A stretch of 64,000 nt of DNA from Desulfurococcaceae archaeon MEX13E-LK6-19 (GCA_029637525.1 CP072660.1:1451612-1515611); one strand, 5' to 3'. Shown: positions 45,230-55,748, counted from the stretch's first letter. Numbers and translations are program-made. Notes: generated by a model from the sequence alone, not told the origin.

Positions 45230-46627
45230 ATGCAGTTTGTTATAGGCGTTAAGGAGCTTGACGAAGCGATCGGTCGTGCACTAATGAAAGGAGCTACTAT
45301 CCTCATTGCCGGTAATCCTGGTACCGGGAAGACTACACTTGCAGCCACAATATGCTATAATAACGCATTAAGAGGTATTCCCTGTGCCTACATAACATTT
45401 CATGAAAACAAAAGCAGATTCATAAGCCAGATGAAAAGCTTCAATATGGATTTTGAAGAGTTGGAGAAGAAAGGCCTATTCCGCTTCTATAGATTCCCGT
45501 TAGTGACGTCGCCTGACTTGATCGGCGACCTCCTAGAAGAAATAAACGAGATCGTGAAGAAAGGACCCGGCGTGATCGTGATAGACAGTATAACTCCGCT
45601 TGGGAAAATCTTTGAACGAGACATTGAAGCACGTGCTCTCCTACAGAACTACTTCTACAACCTCGCGAACATTATCGGCGGGCTCGTTGTATTGATAGCC
45701 GAGGTACCATTGGGCAAGGAGGTTATTGCCCTAGGAGACATAGAGTTCACAAGCGACATAGCGATCATACTTAAGCATAAGATTGAGAAAGGGCTCCTCG
45801 TAAGACTCATGGAGATCAGGAAAGTGCGTGGAGCACCAGTAAAAATAGCTGAGGTACCCTTCGCTATAATAGATGGTGTTGGACTCCAAGTAATGACTCC
45901 TCCGATACTTAGTAGAATTGTCCCCCCGAAATATGATGTTGAAATAAAGATCCCGTGTAAACAGCTTGCACGCGAACTCAAACACTTACATCCTGGACAA
46001 TACATTTACGTAGCGTATCAGGCTGATGCCTACAACCCCTACATAATGCCCCTACTCCTCGCAACAATAACTATGAATAACCTAAAGACTCTAGTGATAA
46101 GCTACGTAAGATCCCCCAGAGAAGCCTTTGCAGTATTCACCTCGATATCAACTTATGAGAAGGAGATACGCGAGGAACAAATAAAGAAGCTGTTTGGCGA
46201 AGACAAGATCATTGTTGAATCAATAAACCCTGCAAGCTGTAGCATTGAAGAACTGAATTCACTTGAACTACAACTCATTGATAAGTATCAACCCGAAGTA
46301 GTGATCTTTGATGGAGCAGAAATACCATGTCTCATCCACGGGTTCAGGGAACCAGACAAGTACTTCATGTACTTGAGAAACCAGCTATTGAGATTCAGGG
46401 ATCTAGGGATACTCACCATCAGGATCTCAGCTCTAATAAACGAAGAGATCTATAGGAGAGAGAGCAGTATCGCCGATGTAGTATTACGTTTCGAGTATCG
46501 CGAGAGAAACGGAAGACTTGAGCCATGGCTTTACCTATGGAAAATAGGATACGATCCAATAATCCTTGGGCCAGATGAGGTCAGGAATTGTATGAAAGAA
46601 TGTTTAAACACCCTATGGGGTGGGTGA
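45230..46627 (+). CDS. KaiC/RadA-like RecA-superfamily ATPase (large form)
   Basis: A 465-residue protein. Walker A GNPGTGKTT at 28-36, GVIVIDSITPLG near 115-126 (Walker B), and IEKGLLVRLMEIRKVRGAPV typical of KaiC-like cores. Residues 245-465 form a second domain (GQYIYVAYQADAYNP, PEVVIFDGAEIPC, ILTIRISALINEEIY), a RecA-like fold without Walker A, as in the 33935 protein. It is followed two bases later by a small gene in the same operon. Confidence 0.87.
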   Translation: MQFVIGVKELDEAIGRALMKGATILIAGNPGTGKTTLAATICYNNALRGIPCAYITFHENKSRFISQMKSFNMDFEELEKKGLFRFYRFPLVTSPDLIGDLLEEINEIVKKGPGVIVIDSITPLGKIFERDIEARALLQNYFYNLANIIGGLVVLIAEVPLGKEVIALGDIEFTSDIAIILKHKIEKGLLVRLMEIRKVRGAPVKIAEVPFAIIDGVGLQVMTPPILSRIVPPKYDVEIKIPCKQLARELKHLHPGQYIYVAYQADAYNPYIMPLLLATITMNNLKTLVISYVRSPREAFAVFTSISTYEKEIREEQIKKLFGEDKIIVESINPASCSIEELNSLELQLIDKYQPEVVIFDGAEIPCLIHGFREPDKYFMYLRNQLLRFRDLGILTIRISALINEEIYRRESSIADVVLRFEYRERNGRLEPWLYLWKIGYDPIILGPDEVRNCMKECLNTLWGG

Positions 46628-46629
46628 TC

Positions 46630-46974
46630 TTGGTTAAAATAAAGCAATTAGATTTAATTATTTACATGAAGGAATACATAGCAATGAAAGCACCTGGTTT
46701 ACTTGAGATGCTAAACACCATAACGAGAGCGAAGACAGGAAAGAATGCTTTAGAATTATTTCTTTCAAGTCCAACGACACTATATAAGATACTTTCAGAA
46801 CACTATATGAGCCCTGAAGCTGCTTTATTCGCAATGGCTAACTTGTTTATAAGACCGCTTGTATTGAAGCTTGGGAAACTGGAGCTTGAGGATGCTCTCC
46901 TCAAGGCCGCGACCGAGGATGATAATAAGTTCAAGGAGATGCTTAAGTCTCTGGGGGTTGAGATAAAAGACTAG
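46630..46974 (+). CDS. Small partner protein of KaiC-like ATPase
   Basis: TTG at 46630, preceded by GGTGAT, only two bases after the ATPase stop. 114 helical residues (DLIIYMKEYIAMKAPGLLEML, LELFLSSPTTLYKILSEHY, PLVLKLGKLELEDALLKAA), reminiscent of the 'NitrOD5' or small helical subunits found next to archaeal KaiC-like genes, though I cannot name it. Likely binds or regulates the ATPase. Confidence 0.7.
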   Translation: MVKIKQLDLIIYMKEYIAMKAPGLLEMLNTITRAKTGKNALELFLSSPTTLYKILSEHYMSPEAALFAMANLFIRPLVLKLGKLELEDALLKAATEDDNKFKEMLKSLGVEIKD

Positions 46975-47063
46975 ATCGTGTAATCACATGAGATGTCTTG
47001 AATACTAGAAGTATTAAACATTAAGTGTTGTAGACGTAGTTTTCTCGTAGATATTTTTTCTCC

Positions 47064-48002
47064 CTAGCTTATATCTTCAAGAAACCCACTGTACTTATGT
47101 GTCTTCAAGTCTTCTTCGCTGCCAGGTTTTTTGAACACATATAGCTTCTCATGGTAGATCAGGAGGAAATCTCTTTTCTTAAGCTTCCTCCAAACTTCCC
47201 TGGTTGTCTTCATTTTATGCTGTATCTTTATGATCTCTTCTTTTAGTATGAAGCCTTGTTTCAAGAACACTCTTAGAACATAATGGGATATTGGGACATA
47301 GTGTCTGCGAATCCTCGTATCACCTATAAGTACGGCACAGTATCTTCCTGGCTTCAAAACACGGTATGCTTCTCTTGCTACATCACTCATCCACGATAGG
47401 TATTCTTCTAGTTTCCTGGTCTTCGAGAGATCTCCTTCAACTTTCTTAGTATACCTTATAATATTGAAATAAGGAGGGTGGGTTGCTATGAGATCTATTG
47501 ACTCATCCTCTATTTCTTCAAGGTTACGTGCATCACCGTGATATAGTTTCGTCCAGGTTGACAACACGTTTCTAGACCACTCGTTGTCGGGATTGTTCTT
47601 GGCGTATTCCTCGAGGTAGTAGAGTCTATGGTGAGAGAGCATTATGGCGGCATAGTTTATATCGATGCCAATACAGTTTCGCCCGAGGAGACGTGCTTCA
47701 ATACATGTTGTCCCGCTTCCAACCATCTGGTCTAGAACTACTTCACCGGGATTACTATACATTTGTATTAGTGCACGTGGTATTTGTGGAGCCCAGTTGC
47801 CTCTATAGTCTCCTTTGTGTGTAGCCCAAGAGCCCCTCTTAGGGAAACTCCATACAGTAGTATCAGTGGGCTGGTCCTCGTCTTCATCAGGTTCAAGCCT
47901 ATCTATGGTAATGGGCTTTAATGGAACAACCTGGTCTTCAATAACAATACTGTCGTGCTCACGAATATAATCGAGGTATTCTTCCCTAGTAACAAGCCTC
48001 AA
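47064..48002 (-). CDS. DNA methyltransferase, HPPY-type
   Basis: A 312-residue class I methyltransferase with motif I first (LDQMVGSGTTC, 90-100) and motif IV later (THPPYFN, 174-180), the reverse order to the 10093 enzyme. NCIGIDIN follows motif I. SFPKRGSWATHKGDYRGNW near 52-70 is the usual N-terminal segment of such solitary methylases. Probably methylates DNA; no cognate nuclease nearby. Confidence 0.85.
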   Translation of the reverse strand: MRLVTREEYLDYIREHDSIVIEDQVVPLKPITIDRLEPDEDEDQPTDTTVWSFPKRGSWATHKGDYRGNWAPQIPRALIQMYSNPGEVVLDQMVGSGTTCIEARLLGRNCIGIDINYAAIMLSHHRLYYLEEYAKNNPDNEWSRNVLSTWTKLYHGDARNLEEIEDESIDLIATHPPYFNIIRYTKKVEGDLSKTRKLEEYLSWMSDVAREAYRVLKPGRYCAVLIGDTRIRRHYVPISHYVLRVFLKQGFILKEEIIKIQHKMKTTREVWRKLKKRDFLLIYHEKLYVFKKPGSEEDLKTHKYSGFLEDIS

Positions 48003-48149
48003 GGATCTATTCCACCATAAGACAAGCCTGCTTAGATGATACCCGGGTATTAGCTGGATATTACACTGTCTCCCATATTTTAACTATCCCATTTAAATAC
48101 TACCATATAGGTAAGCCGCCCCAGCCTATAGTATACATGTACCAAAGGG

Positions 48150-48611
48150 ATGATAGTATTGTCTGCTGATGCACGAGCACTCTTCCTACTAGCAATGATT
48201 ATGGCGAGCTCACTTGGCTCCATAGTCCCTATCATAGTCAGGATAGTAAATACTATTGAGGAACTAGCGAAGAGTGCTGAAGAGAAACACGTGCTCGAGA
48301 GACTTCTTGAGGCGACAATAGAGTACTTTAAGAACGTTGCCGTAATCCTATGGGACTGGCTCTCTTCAGTAAACACTACGTCCGTAGAGGACAATGATAC
48401 CGGGATAGACATTAACATAACAAGTATCGTAGGGAGGGAGCTCATAGAGTTAATCAACAAGACGATCTCTGAGCAAACAATTGAATCACCTTTTGGTTTG
48501 GGAGAAAAACAAATTGTTGTAGAGCCCCCGTATAGGGATGAGCTTGACGGGAACAGTACAGTAGTCATTGAACCCTATAATAAAGGTTCGTTGGTTCCCG
48601 CTCCACGATAG
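48150..48611 (+). CDS. Small membrane-anchored protein, unknown
   Basis: A 153-residue protein. Hydrophobic segment at residues about 10-32 (ALFLLAMIMASSLGSIVPII), then charged helix and an acidic, sequon-containing tail (NTTS, NITS, NSTV). The antisense frame (48080-48568) is also open but less protein-like. Function unknown. Confidence 0.6.
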   Translation: MIVLSADARALFLLAMIMASSLGSIVPIIVRIVNTIEELAKSAEEKHVLERLLEATIEYFKNVAVILWDWLSSVNTTSVEDNDTGIDINITSIVGRELIELINKTISEQTIESPFGLGEKQIVVEPPYRDELDGNSTVVIEPYNKGSLVPAPR

Positions 48612-48720
48612 GATTAGTGGATGCTTTTCTGTATACCAAATAGCTTGATTGTTTTTAGATCCGTTTCCTCTTTTATAGAAGAGCACGTATAAAACTAATA
48701 TTGTAGCCAAAGGTCTCTGG

Positions 48721-49374
48721 GTGGACTCCCTATTGGGTTTCCTAGAGAAGCTTAAGGAGAAGATCAAGCCGAGGTTTCTTGTTGTCAACGAGGTTTTGGT
48801 AAGAGATGTTTTCGGCGAGCCTGATAGAGTACTCGAGGTTCTCCGGAAGAAACTTGTTGACGAAGGTGCTAGAGTGGATTTTGACCGGGAAAAGAATACT
48901 CTCATGGTCAAGCATGGTAAATTGAAAGCCTATAACCCAAGTGATTACAAGAAACATGTTGTCGTGAAAGCCGAGAAAGAAGGACTCAGAACGGTGCTGA
49001 AGGTATTTATTGATGTCAGGAAGTACGTCTATACATGGCTTCTCCTAGACTTCATAGTCTTGGCTATAGGAGGCTACATAGCTTATTCTGGTTTCGTTGC
49101 AACACTATACTTGTTCGATATATTCAAGGGATTGCCGTTGACCCCCCTAGCAGAATACATTATAGATGTTGTGGGGACAAGTTTTCTCTTAGACATGATA
49201 TTGTTCATGAGCGGTCTAATGATCTTATTCGCTATACTAGACTTGTACCCCACGTTGAATGCTCTAAAGTTTAGCCATAACTGGATGTGGGATCTTATTG
49301 ATAGCGTTAAAGAAGAAATTGAGGGCAAAACCAAGCCGGACAAAGATAGTAAACAGGAAACACCCGCCGGCTAG
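48721..49374 (+). CDS. Membrane protein with two helices, unknown
   Basis: GTG start. N-terminal soluble domain of about 100 residues, then hydrophobic segments near residues 103-125 and 155-180, and a charged tail. It converges on hel308, overlapping it by four bases. Family not recognised. Confidence 0.7.
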   Translation: MDSLLGFLEKLKEKIKPRFLVVNEVLVRDVFGEPDRVLEVLRKKLVDEGARVDFDREKNTLMVKHGKLKAYNPSDYKKHVVVKAEKEGLRTVLKVFIDVRKYVYTWLLLDFIVLAIGGYIAYSGFVATLYLFDIFKGLPLTPLAEYIIDVVGTSFLLDMILFMSGLMILFAILDLYPTLNALKFSHNWMWDLIDSVKEEIEGKTKPDKDSKQETPAG

Positions 49375-51533
49375 TCGACAACACTATACCCCATGTCAGC
49401 TAGCTGCTTCTTTATGGACTCAACTATCTTGGGCCCGAAACCAGGTAGTCTAACCAGGACACGGCTGGGTGTCTTGGCTAGTTTCTCGAGACTATTAATC
49501 CCTGCCCTGATCAGCGTTCTTGCTCTAACACGTCCTATACCCTCTAGTTTAATCAATTCTAGAGCGTCTTCACGTACACCATACTCTAGTCTAATCGATA
49601 ACTTCTCTAGAGCCATCGAGGCTTCACCAAGCCCAGCCACCCTGGCTATCCTGGAGAGACCCGAGGCTATCCATGCCGCTGTGTCTCTAGCCGAGTAGAT
49701 ATCACCTGGGCCGACACCGTATCTCTGGCTTATAGTGTCCTCGCTTGCTTCATTGATCCAGTCATAAAGCATGCGTGCATGAACATATGCTTGGAGCCAA
49801 TAAACATAATCAGCCTCGTCGTCGGGCGGGACAGGTATTAGCTCGCGTGAAGCCTGTTCCCAAGCCTCCTCTTCAAACTTATCCATAACCGAGGCGGTAA
49901 TGTAGGGTCTGCTCCTCAAATAATCGGGCGTACTAGCTATAATGTGGAGTAGTCTTAGCACACCAGGCTTGTCCTGCCCCTTCATTTTCTCCAGGAACTC
50001 ATAGCCTGTTAACGGGTCGAGGTATGTATGTGTTATAATCCTGCCTATTTCTGTTGGCAACAACATATTGCTCCTACGCTCGATCATACCCCACTCCCAT
50101 AGGTCCTCCACAATCCTCTCTATTTTCGCCTCAAGATACCTCTTACTCCTGAACTGGTGGTAGAACAACGTGTTCTCCATAACCCTGAGCAGAGCATCGA
50201 GACTAGGCGCCTCGCCGCCAGCAATAAGCGCTAGGACATGTATCCTCAGAGCTCTCTCGCTGGCAAGCTTGCTTTCCACGGGCTCGAGACGGCCATAAAC
50301 ATACTTCTTGAAGCCCTCTTCCCTCTTGCCAGCATCAATTATAATCGCCTCGCCATAGGGATCGTATTTTGGTCTACCAGCGCGTCCAGCCATCTGCTTG
50401 TACTCGAATACTGGTATATCCCGGTTCCTACGGCTACTAGGGTCGTATCTCTTGATGGAAACTATTACACGTCGTGCCGGCAAGTTGACGCCAGCTGCGA
50501 GTGTTGGTGTGGCGAAAACAGCTTTTATTAATCGTTCACGGAAAGCTTCCTCGACTATACGGCGAGCAGCCATACTAAGCCCTGCATGGTGGTAAGCCAC
50601 GCCGTGCATGATGAGATTGCCTAGTTTCTCAGCCTCCATACGGCTGGGAGACTCCTGTTTCAGCTTCTCAACATACTCTCCGAGACGCTTCTTGTCGAGA
50701 GTGTGCTCGAGGAGGTTCATGTGGTTCACTAGCTCGGCTGCATAGTTTTCTGTCCTCTTCCTGTTATGGATGAAGACTAGTACCTGGTACCCGTTTGTAA
50801 TACTCTGGAGTACCACGCTCAGTATGTTATTTGATAGCCTATGGACAATCTTCTCGACACGCCCATCACTAAAGAATATTGCCTTGGCTTTCCTGTCATA
50901 AACACCCTCAACAAGCTTGACTGGCCTCCAGTCAATGTTAACGAGCTCTGCTCCAAGCCACCGTGATAACTCTAGGGAGTTGCCTATGGTTGCCGATAAT
51001 CCTATCAACTGCACGTTGTCCATCATTTTTATCCTAGCGATAATCATTTCGAGAACAGGGCCCCGCTCTCCATCACTAACCATGTGGAGCTCGTCGATAA
51101 CAACAACACCGACTCTCCTGAGCCACCATGGCTTGAGTCTGAGGAGTGAATCGAATCTCTCGTAGGTAGCTACAACAATATTGTATCTACCAAGGTATTC
51201 ACCGGGAGACTCGTAGTCGCCAGTCGATATACCTATTTTCGCGCCAATACTCTCCCAAACCTTGAACTCCTCGTATTTCTCGCTTGCAAGAGCCTTCAGT
51301 GGAGTCAAGTAAACACCCATCTTGCCTTCAAGAAAAGCCTTGACAAGCGCTAGCTCCGCTATAAGCGTCTTACCACTAGCGGTTGGCGATGAGACAAGAA
51401 TATTCTTGCCACTAAACAACCCTGCCTCAATAGCTTTCTCCTGGACGGGGTTGAACTCGTTTATACCACGCTTCCTAAGAATCTCTACAACATCCACAGG
51501 GAACCCATAGTCGACAAGCCTGTCTACTTTCAA
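49371..51533 (-). CDS. hel308: Hel308 (Hjm) DNA helicase
   Basis: TTG at 51533 (MKVDRLVDYG) fits the family start better than the GTG at 51563. Superfamily 2 helicase: SSPTASGKT (Walker A), DELH (Walker B), SATIG, and QMAGRAGR (motif VI); the C-terminal part has the ratchet domain and two HhH-like motifs (LEGIGRVRARTLI, LPGFGPKIVESI). It unwinds forked DNA 3'-5' and supports repair and stalled fork processing in archaea. Length about 720 residues is normal. Confidence 0.95.
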   Translation of the reverse strand: MKVDRLVDYGFPVDVVEILRKRGINEFNPVQEKAIEAGLFSGKNILVSSPTASGKTLIAELALVKAFLEGKMGVYLTPLKALASEKYEEFKVWESIGAKIGISTGDYESPGEYLGRYNIVVATYERFDSLLRLKPWWLRRVGVVVIDELHMVSDGERGPVLEMIIARIKMMDNVQLIGLSATIGNSLELSRWLGAELVNIDWRPVKLVEGVYDRKAKAIFFSDGRVEKIVHRLSNNILSVVLQSITNGYQVLVFIHNRKRTENYAAELVNHMNLLEHTLDKKRLGEYVEKLKQESPSRMEAEKLGNLIMHGVAYHHAGLSMAARRIVEEAFRERLIKAVFATPTLAAGVNLPARRVIVSIKRYDPSSRRNRDIPVFEYKQMAGRAGRPKYDPYGEAIIIDAGKREEGFKKYVYGRLEPVESKLASERALRIHVLALIAGGEAPSLDALLRVMENTLFYHQFRSKRYLEAKIERIVEDLWEWGMIERRSNMLLPTEIGRIITHTYLDPLTGYEFLEKMKGQDKPGVLRLLHIIASTPDYLRSRPYITASVMDKFEEEAWEQASRELIPVPPDDEADYVYWLQAYVHARMLYDWINEASEDTISQRYGVGPGDIYSARDTAAWIASGLSRIARVAGLGEASMALEKLSIRLEYGVREDALELIKLEGIGRVRARTLIRAGINSLEKLAKTPSRVLVRLPGFGPKIVESIKKQLADMGYSVVD

Positions 51534-51624
51534 CACAACTAACCTTACACCCTCTTTTCCCACAAACCCCTATACAGTAATAACCCACTATATAAAACAA
51601 CGAAGTTTTCAGCAAAACCATTAC

Positions 51625-52008
51625 CTAGAACAAGGGCGGTATGATGCCGTATAAAGCCAGGTAATATATAGCCATTGTGTACAAGAAGGCGAAACCAAGA
51701 TCTATAACGAGCTCCTTGACCCCATAACCGCCTACACGCAAAGCCGCTACATGCATAAGCAGGAAGCCGAGGACATTAGTAAACAAGTATGCTCCAACAA
51801 ACAATAGTGGAAACAAATCACGGCCAAAAAATAGCGTGAGAATACTAGCGATAACATAGGATAAAGGTATGTTGACTACAGCATCATTCCACCACGACAA
51901 AGGCGATAGTATATAACCTATGGTGAACAATACTCCACGTACACCCTTTTCCTTATAGTTCATTGCACGATACTTGTTAATGTACTCTCTTATCTTTTCG
52001 CGAAACAT
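51625..52008 (-). CDS. Small membrane protein, unknown
   Basis: A 127-residue protein with about three or four hydrophobic segments (about 28-50, 52-65, 68-90, 100-122). Family not recognised. It lies between hel308 and the giant solute-binding protein, on the same strand, with gaps that suggest separate transcription. Confidence 0.7.
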   Translation of the reverse strand: MFREKIREYINKYRAMNYKEKGVRGVLFTIGYILSPLSWWNDAVVNIPLSYVIASILTLFFGRDLFPLLFVGAYLFTNVLGFLLMHVAALRVGGYGVKELVIDLGFAFLYTMAIYYLALYGIIPPLF

Positions 52009-52052
52009 TGTTTATTCAACACCGTGTACCTATACCAAGGTTTTCCTTAAAC

Positions 52053-55000
52053 TTATTCTTCCTTCTTTCCACTAACTCTGGCTCTAGCCACTATATAGTA
52101 CAGGAGTGCTGTAAGCGCTATTATTGCTAGCATGATTACTGTCATGACTTGTGGGTTAGTTAAGTCTATGGTGAACGGGGGCGCTAATACTGTTTCCATA
52201 GTGGTGGTTGTAGTGGTCGTGTTCTCTTCTAGGCCGAGCACTATCTTCCTGCTATACGTGCTTGTTTTACCCATTATATCCACGGCTTTAATGAGAAGCT
52301 CGTGTTCGCCTTCTCCTATGTTGAGTACCATTGAGCCCTGGCTTGGTATAGTAATGTTGGTGGAGTCTATGGTTAGACTTGCATTAGCGACAATTGTGTC
52401 GTCAATAATACTCCATTTAATGTATACAGCTGTGTCATTAATTTCCTTTACAGCAAACATGATCAATGGTTTTACCTTATCAACGTTTATACGGATAGGT
52501 ATTCCCGTAAGAGTTCTATTAACTTGGTTGTACACTATAAGCCAATATGACTCACCACTAGTACTGATATTCAAGACAATACGATCCCTGTTCTCGAGAG
52601 GATCAATCCATGTACTATAGACGCTATTCCCTTCGTCATCAATTAAAACTATTTCAGTCATGTGGTTAATCCAGCTAGTATCTAGAACCAATGTTATGTT
52701 ACTAGCACTTGCATCGACGATAAAGCTGAGTCCTCTACTGTAATCACTGGTTATGATGAAACAGTTTTTCCTCGTGAAATTATTGAGTACAAGCATTTCA
52801 TCAAATATGCTTTTAGCCAAATATTCGTTGACAAGTATGAGGAAGAACTCGTCATAACCAAGATCTTGCTCGTCGACAATATAGTAGTCTAGCATATAGG
52901 AGTACATTTCCAGTCCAGTGGTGTTAAGTTCTAGTATAAACTGGTTGAAAGGAGTTATCAAGAGTGTTCCCCTATTAGCGAGAGTTACAGCAACATACTT
53001 TATCCCATAGCCGTGTAGAACAACTGTCTTCACAGGTATTATACCCGATAAAATGTATTCACTTATTCTTGGCGACGTAATTACTATTGGACGCATCGTA
53101 TAGGATAGTATGTCGTTGATCATTACACTATAATAGAGTGATTCAGCGTACACATTGCTGTATAGTATGAGCACAAGCTCTAGATCACTTGTATCGTTGT
53201 TGACTTCTATCACGAAAATATTGCTGAAACTCTTGATTTCACCACTATAAATAATCTTGTTGCTAGACGTGCTCCGTATGAAGTACTTCAATATATAATC
53301 TGGCTCGCCTTTAACTGAAATATAGATCTTGGTTTTATTGTCCTCGTTCACCTTGTATACAAGGTCTATACTAGGCTTATCGACAACAGGGCGCCCTATA
53401 ACGGAGTAAATGTAGTATGGAGGTAAGGGGTATCCGTCGGTGAAACGGAGTAATACAAGGGTTTTGTTACCGGGATAATACTTGTCGATATAGTAGGGCC
53501 CCTGACTTATAACTAAGTGGCCGTGCTCGCTAAACCATTTCTTTAGAGCATTTACTCTCTCCTCCCATTCATCAATAGTCATATAGGCTGTCTTGTTTAT
53601 CGTTATGTAAACACCTACATCTCTACTGAAGTCAATAGTCTCCAGGCTTTCGAGGAGTTCTTCTGCTTGTGTTTTATTTAATAAGTTGAGTAGAATATAT
53701 TTAGGTGAACCATGAATTCCTATAACATACTTCTTGTAATCAATAGCTAGCTTCTTTACACCAGCATATACTTCTATTGGTGAGGCGAATAGTGAAATAG
53801 TCGTTAATACATAGTATGTTTTCTCTAGATCGTATACGCAACACTGTCTTATGTATAGTATAACTTTGTTGTTCTTAGTATCAAAAACAATGCCTTTTAT
53901 GCGTTCGACCATTATGTTAATAAGGATCCAATCAATTTTATCGCTACTATAGTATTTTTCTAAAGACGGGTCTAGAGATAATCCGTAGACTATTTTATAG
54001 CTTATATCAGTAATGTATGCAAAAGAAGCTATTACATCGGCCCACGTGATCTTTATTCCATGGTGCCACTTGCTACCAATAATATTACTTAAATCGATTT
54101 CTATAATCACCTCTGCAGTAGCATTAGGTTCTTTCTCTCTAACATAAACCCATTTCTGAGACCAGGGATCCCATATGACAGCGTTTGGTGGTACGGTAAA
54201 GTAGTTGTTTCCTGTAGCAGTCTTCACATGAATTGTTGCTCTATAGGGGACTCTTTCGCCAGTAAACGGGTTCACTATAATCAATGGATCATATACAGCT
54301 GTCCATGTTTTCCCGTAGGTGAAAATATTAAATGTATAACCATATTCTCTTACATCAGGATATCCTATTTTCACATAGGTTCTGTTCGAGACAAAAACTG
54401 TTCTATAGGTAACAGGCATACTGGCAACGTAGTTCCAGTCGATACCCGAGTTGACAACGTTTCTAAGCGGATTCAAGAAAGAAGTAGCATAGGGTACTAC
54501 GTTGTATTCGACAACCGTTGTCACTCTTATGGACTCACTTAATGTTAAGTCCAAGCCCCTCCTCAAGTATTCTAGAATAGTTTCTTCATCAGCACACTCC
54601 CGCTCCACCCAAACCTTGAACAAGAAGTCTATAGTATCAAGCACTGTTTTGTTCCTATATACCCAGTATCTAGTATCATAGAAGTCGCCGCCCCAAACAG
54701 GGACTGGACCGCTGCCCGGAATGTATGTTGCATATGTATGGAGGGCTATGAGGGGAGCATCTTTACTTATGCCAATGTTCTTCCATTTCTCGATAGCTAA
54801 ATGCCATTTATGCGCTATAGCAAAAGTGTTAATTAATATCTCAAAGTAGCTCCTATAGTTTTCTACATACGTCTTATTTACGGTAAACCCGAGATCCTCT
54901 AGTACTTCACTAATATATTCTCCAACAACTAGTCTCGCTTTATCGTACGTGGGTATAACAGCGTTTAATATGACGGGTTTTCCTTCATAGTACCATTTCC

Positions 55001-55748
55001 CATCAACATACTCGGCTCCGATACTGGTTAGCTTGTCGTATATTATCTTGAAGGCTTTTCTGTAATCGTATCTATCTATACCGTACTTCACTATTATATC
55101 GACGACACTAGGATACCATAGGTCGTGGCGAGTTATTATGGTGTATTCTTTAGACGCAAGAATATTGTTTTCCCGGAGAAGCTCTTCCAAGAGAGTCCTA
55201 TTAATAGCATTGTTTATCGCGCGTCTTATCTCCCTGAAGGCAAAAGGATTAATGCCGCGGCCAGGATATGCTCCAAGCTCAATATACGTCCTCACAACAC
55301 CATTGCTATCCCTGTATGCTTTTATGAAAGATATTGCTTCGCTACTTATGTTCAAGACCTTGGCTGCTTCTTCACGTGTATAATTGCCCTTGAGTGAAAC
55401 CATGCGTATGGGTGCTGGATTGAATAATACATCGATAACCGCTAAAGGCGCATTGATTCCAGTAATGGTGGTCATGAACCCCTTATATCTTGTTATATTC
55501 TTGACTCCTTTCAGGTAAATCTCCGAGGAGACAGGGTGTCCATACAAGTCTATAGTACCATTAGCAAGAGCTTTTACCGACTCATTCTCAGGCACTTCCT
55601 TAATGACGATTTTCTTTGAATAACCAATATATTCACGAAAGCCATCAAACAAGACTTCTTCTTGGCCATGCTTTAAACACGTTGCAGGAATAGATGATGC
55701 AACCACAAGAAGCATAAATACTATAGCGATGATTCTGGTCTTAAACAC
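52053..55748 (-). CDS. Giant extracellular solute-binding protein, family 5-like
   Basis: GTG start at 55748. 1,231 residues: signal peptide (IAIVFMLLVVASSIPATC), a family-5 (DppA/OppA-like) binding domain in two parts (FAFREIRRAINNAINRTLLEE; WHHGIKITWADVIASFAYI; PYYIDKYYPGNKTLVLLRF), beta-rich domains with sequons, a Thr-rich linker and a C-terminal membrane helix. It would bind peptides or sugars at the cell surface and feed an ABC importer, but no permease or ATPase genes are adjacent in the window. Confidence 0.82.
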   Translation of the reverse strand: MFKTRIIAIVFMLLVVASSIPATCLKHGQEEVLFDGFREYIGYSKKIVIKEVPENESVKALANGTIDLYGHPVSSEIYLKGVKNITRYKGFMTTITGINAPLAVIDVLFNPAPIRMVSLKGNYTREEAAKVLNISSEAISFIKAYRDSNGVVRTYIELGAYPGRGINPFAFREIRRAINNAINRTLLEELLRENNILASKEYTIITRHDLWYPSVVDIIVKYGIDRYDYRKAFKIIYDKLTSIGAEYVDGKWYYEGKPVILNAVIPTYDKARLVVGEYISEVLEDLGFTVNKTYVENYRSYFEILINTFAIAHKWHLAIEKWKNIGISKDAPLIALHTYATYIPGSGPVPVWGGDFYDTRYWVYRNKTVLDTIDFLFKVWVERECADEETILEYLRRGLDLTLSESIRVTTVVEYNVVPYATSFLNPLRNVVNSGIDWNYVASMPVTYRTVFVSNRTYVKIGYPDVREYGYTFNIFTYGKTWTAVYDPLIIVNPFTGERVPYRATIHVKTATGNNYFTVPPNAVIWDPWSQKWVYVREKEPNATAEVIIEIDLSNIIGSKWHHGIKITWADVIASFAYITDISYKIVYGLSLDPSLEKYYSSDKIDWILINIMVERIKGIVFDTKNNKVILYIRQCCVYDLEKTYYVLTTISLFASPIEVYAGVKKLAIDYKKYVIGIHGSPKYILLNLLNKTQAEELLESLETIDFSRDVGVYITINKTAYMTIDEWEERVNALKKWFSEHGHLVISQGPYYIDKYYPGNKTLVLLRFTDGYPLPPYYIYSVIGRPVVDKPSIDLVYKVNEDNKTKIYISVKGEPDYILKYFIRSTSSNKIIYSGEIKSFSNIFVIEVNNDTSDLELVLILYSNVYAESLYYSVMINDILSYTMRPIVITSPRISEYILSGIIPVKTVVLHGYGIKYVAVTLANRGTLLITPFNQFILELNTTGLEMYSYMLDYYIVDEQDLGYDEFFLILVNEYLAKSIFDEMLVLNNFTRKNCFIITSDYSRGLSFIVDASASNITLVLDTSWINHMTEIVLIDDEGNSVYSTWIDPLENRDRIVLNISTSGESYWLIVYNQVNRTLTGIPIRINVDKVKPLIMFAVKEINDTAVYIKWSIIDDTIVANASLTIDSTNITIPSQGSMVLNIGEGEHELLIKAVDIMGKTSTYSRKIVLGLEENTTTTTTTMETVLAPPFTIDLTNPQVMTVIMLAIIALTALLYYIVARARVSGKKEE

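Noticed and set aside
48080-48568. 162-codon minus frame opposite the 48150 gene
   Set aside because: Ser/Ile-rich shadow with no plausible hydrophobic signal or motif; the plus frame has a clear membrane anchor.
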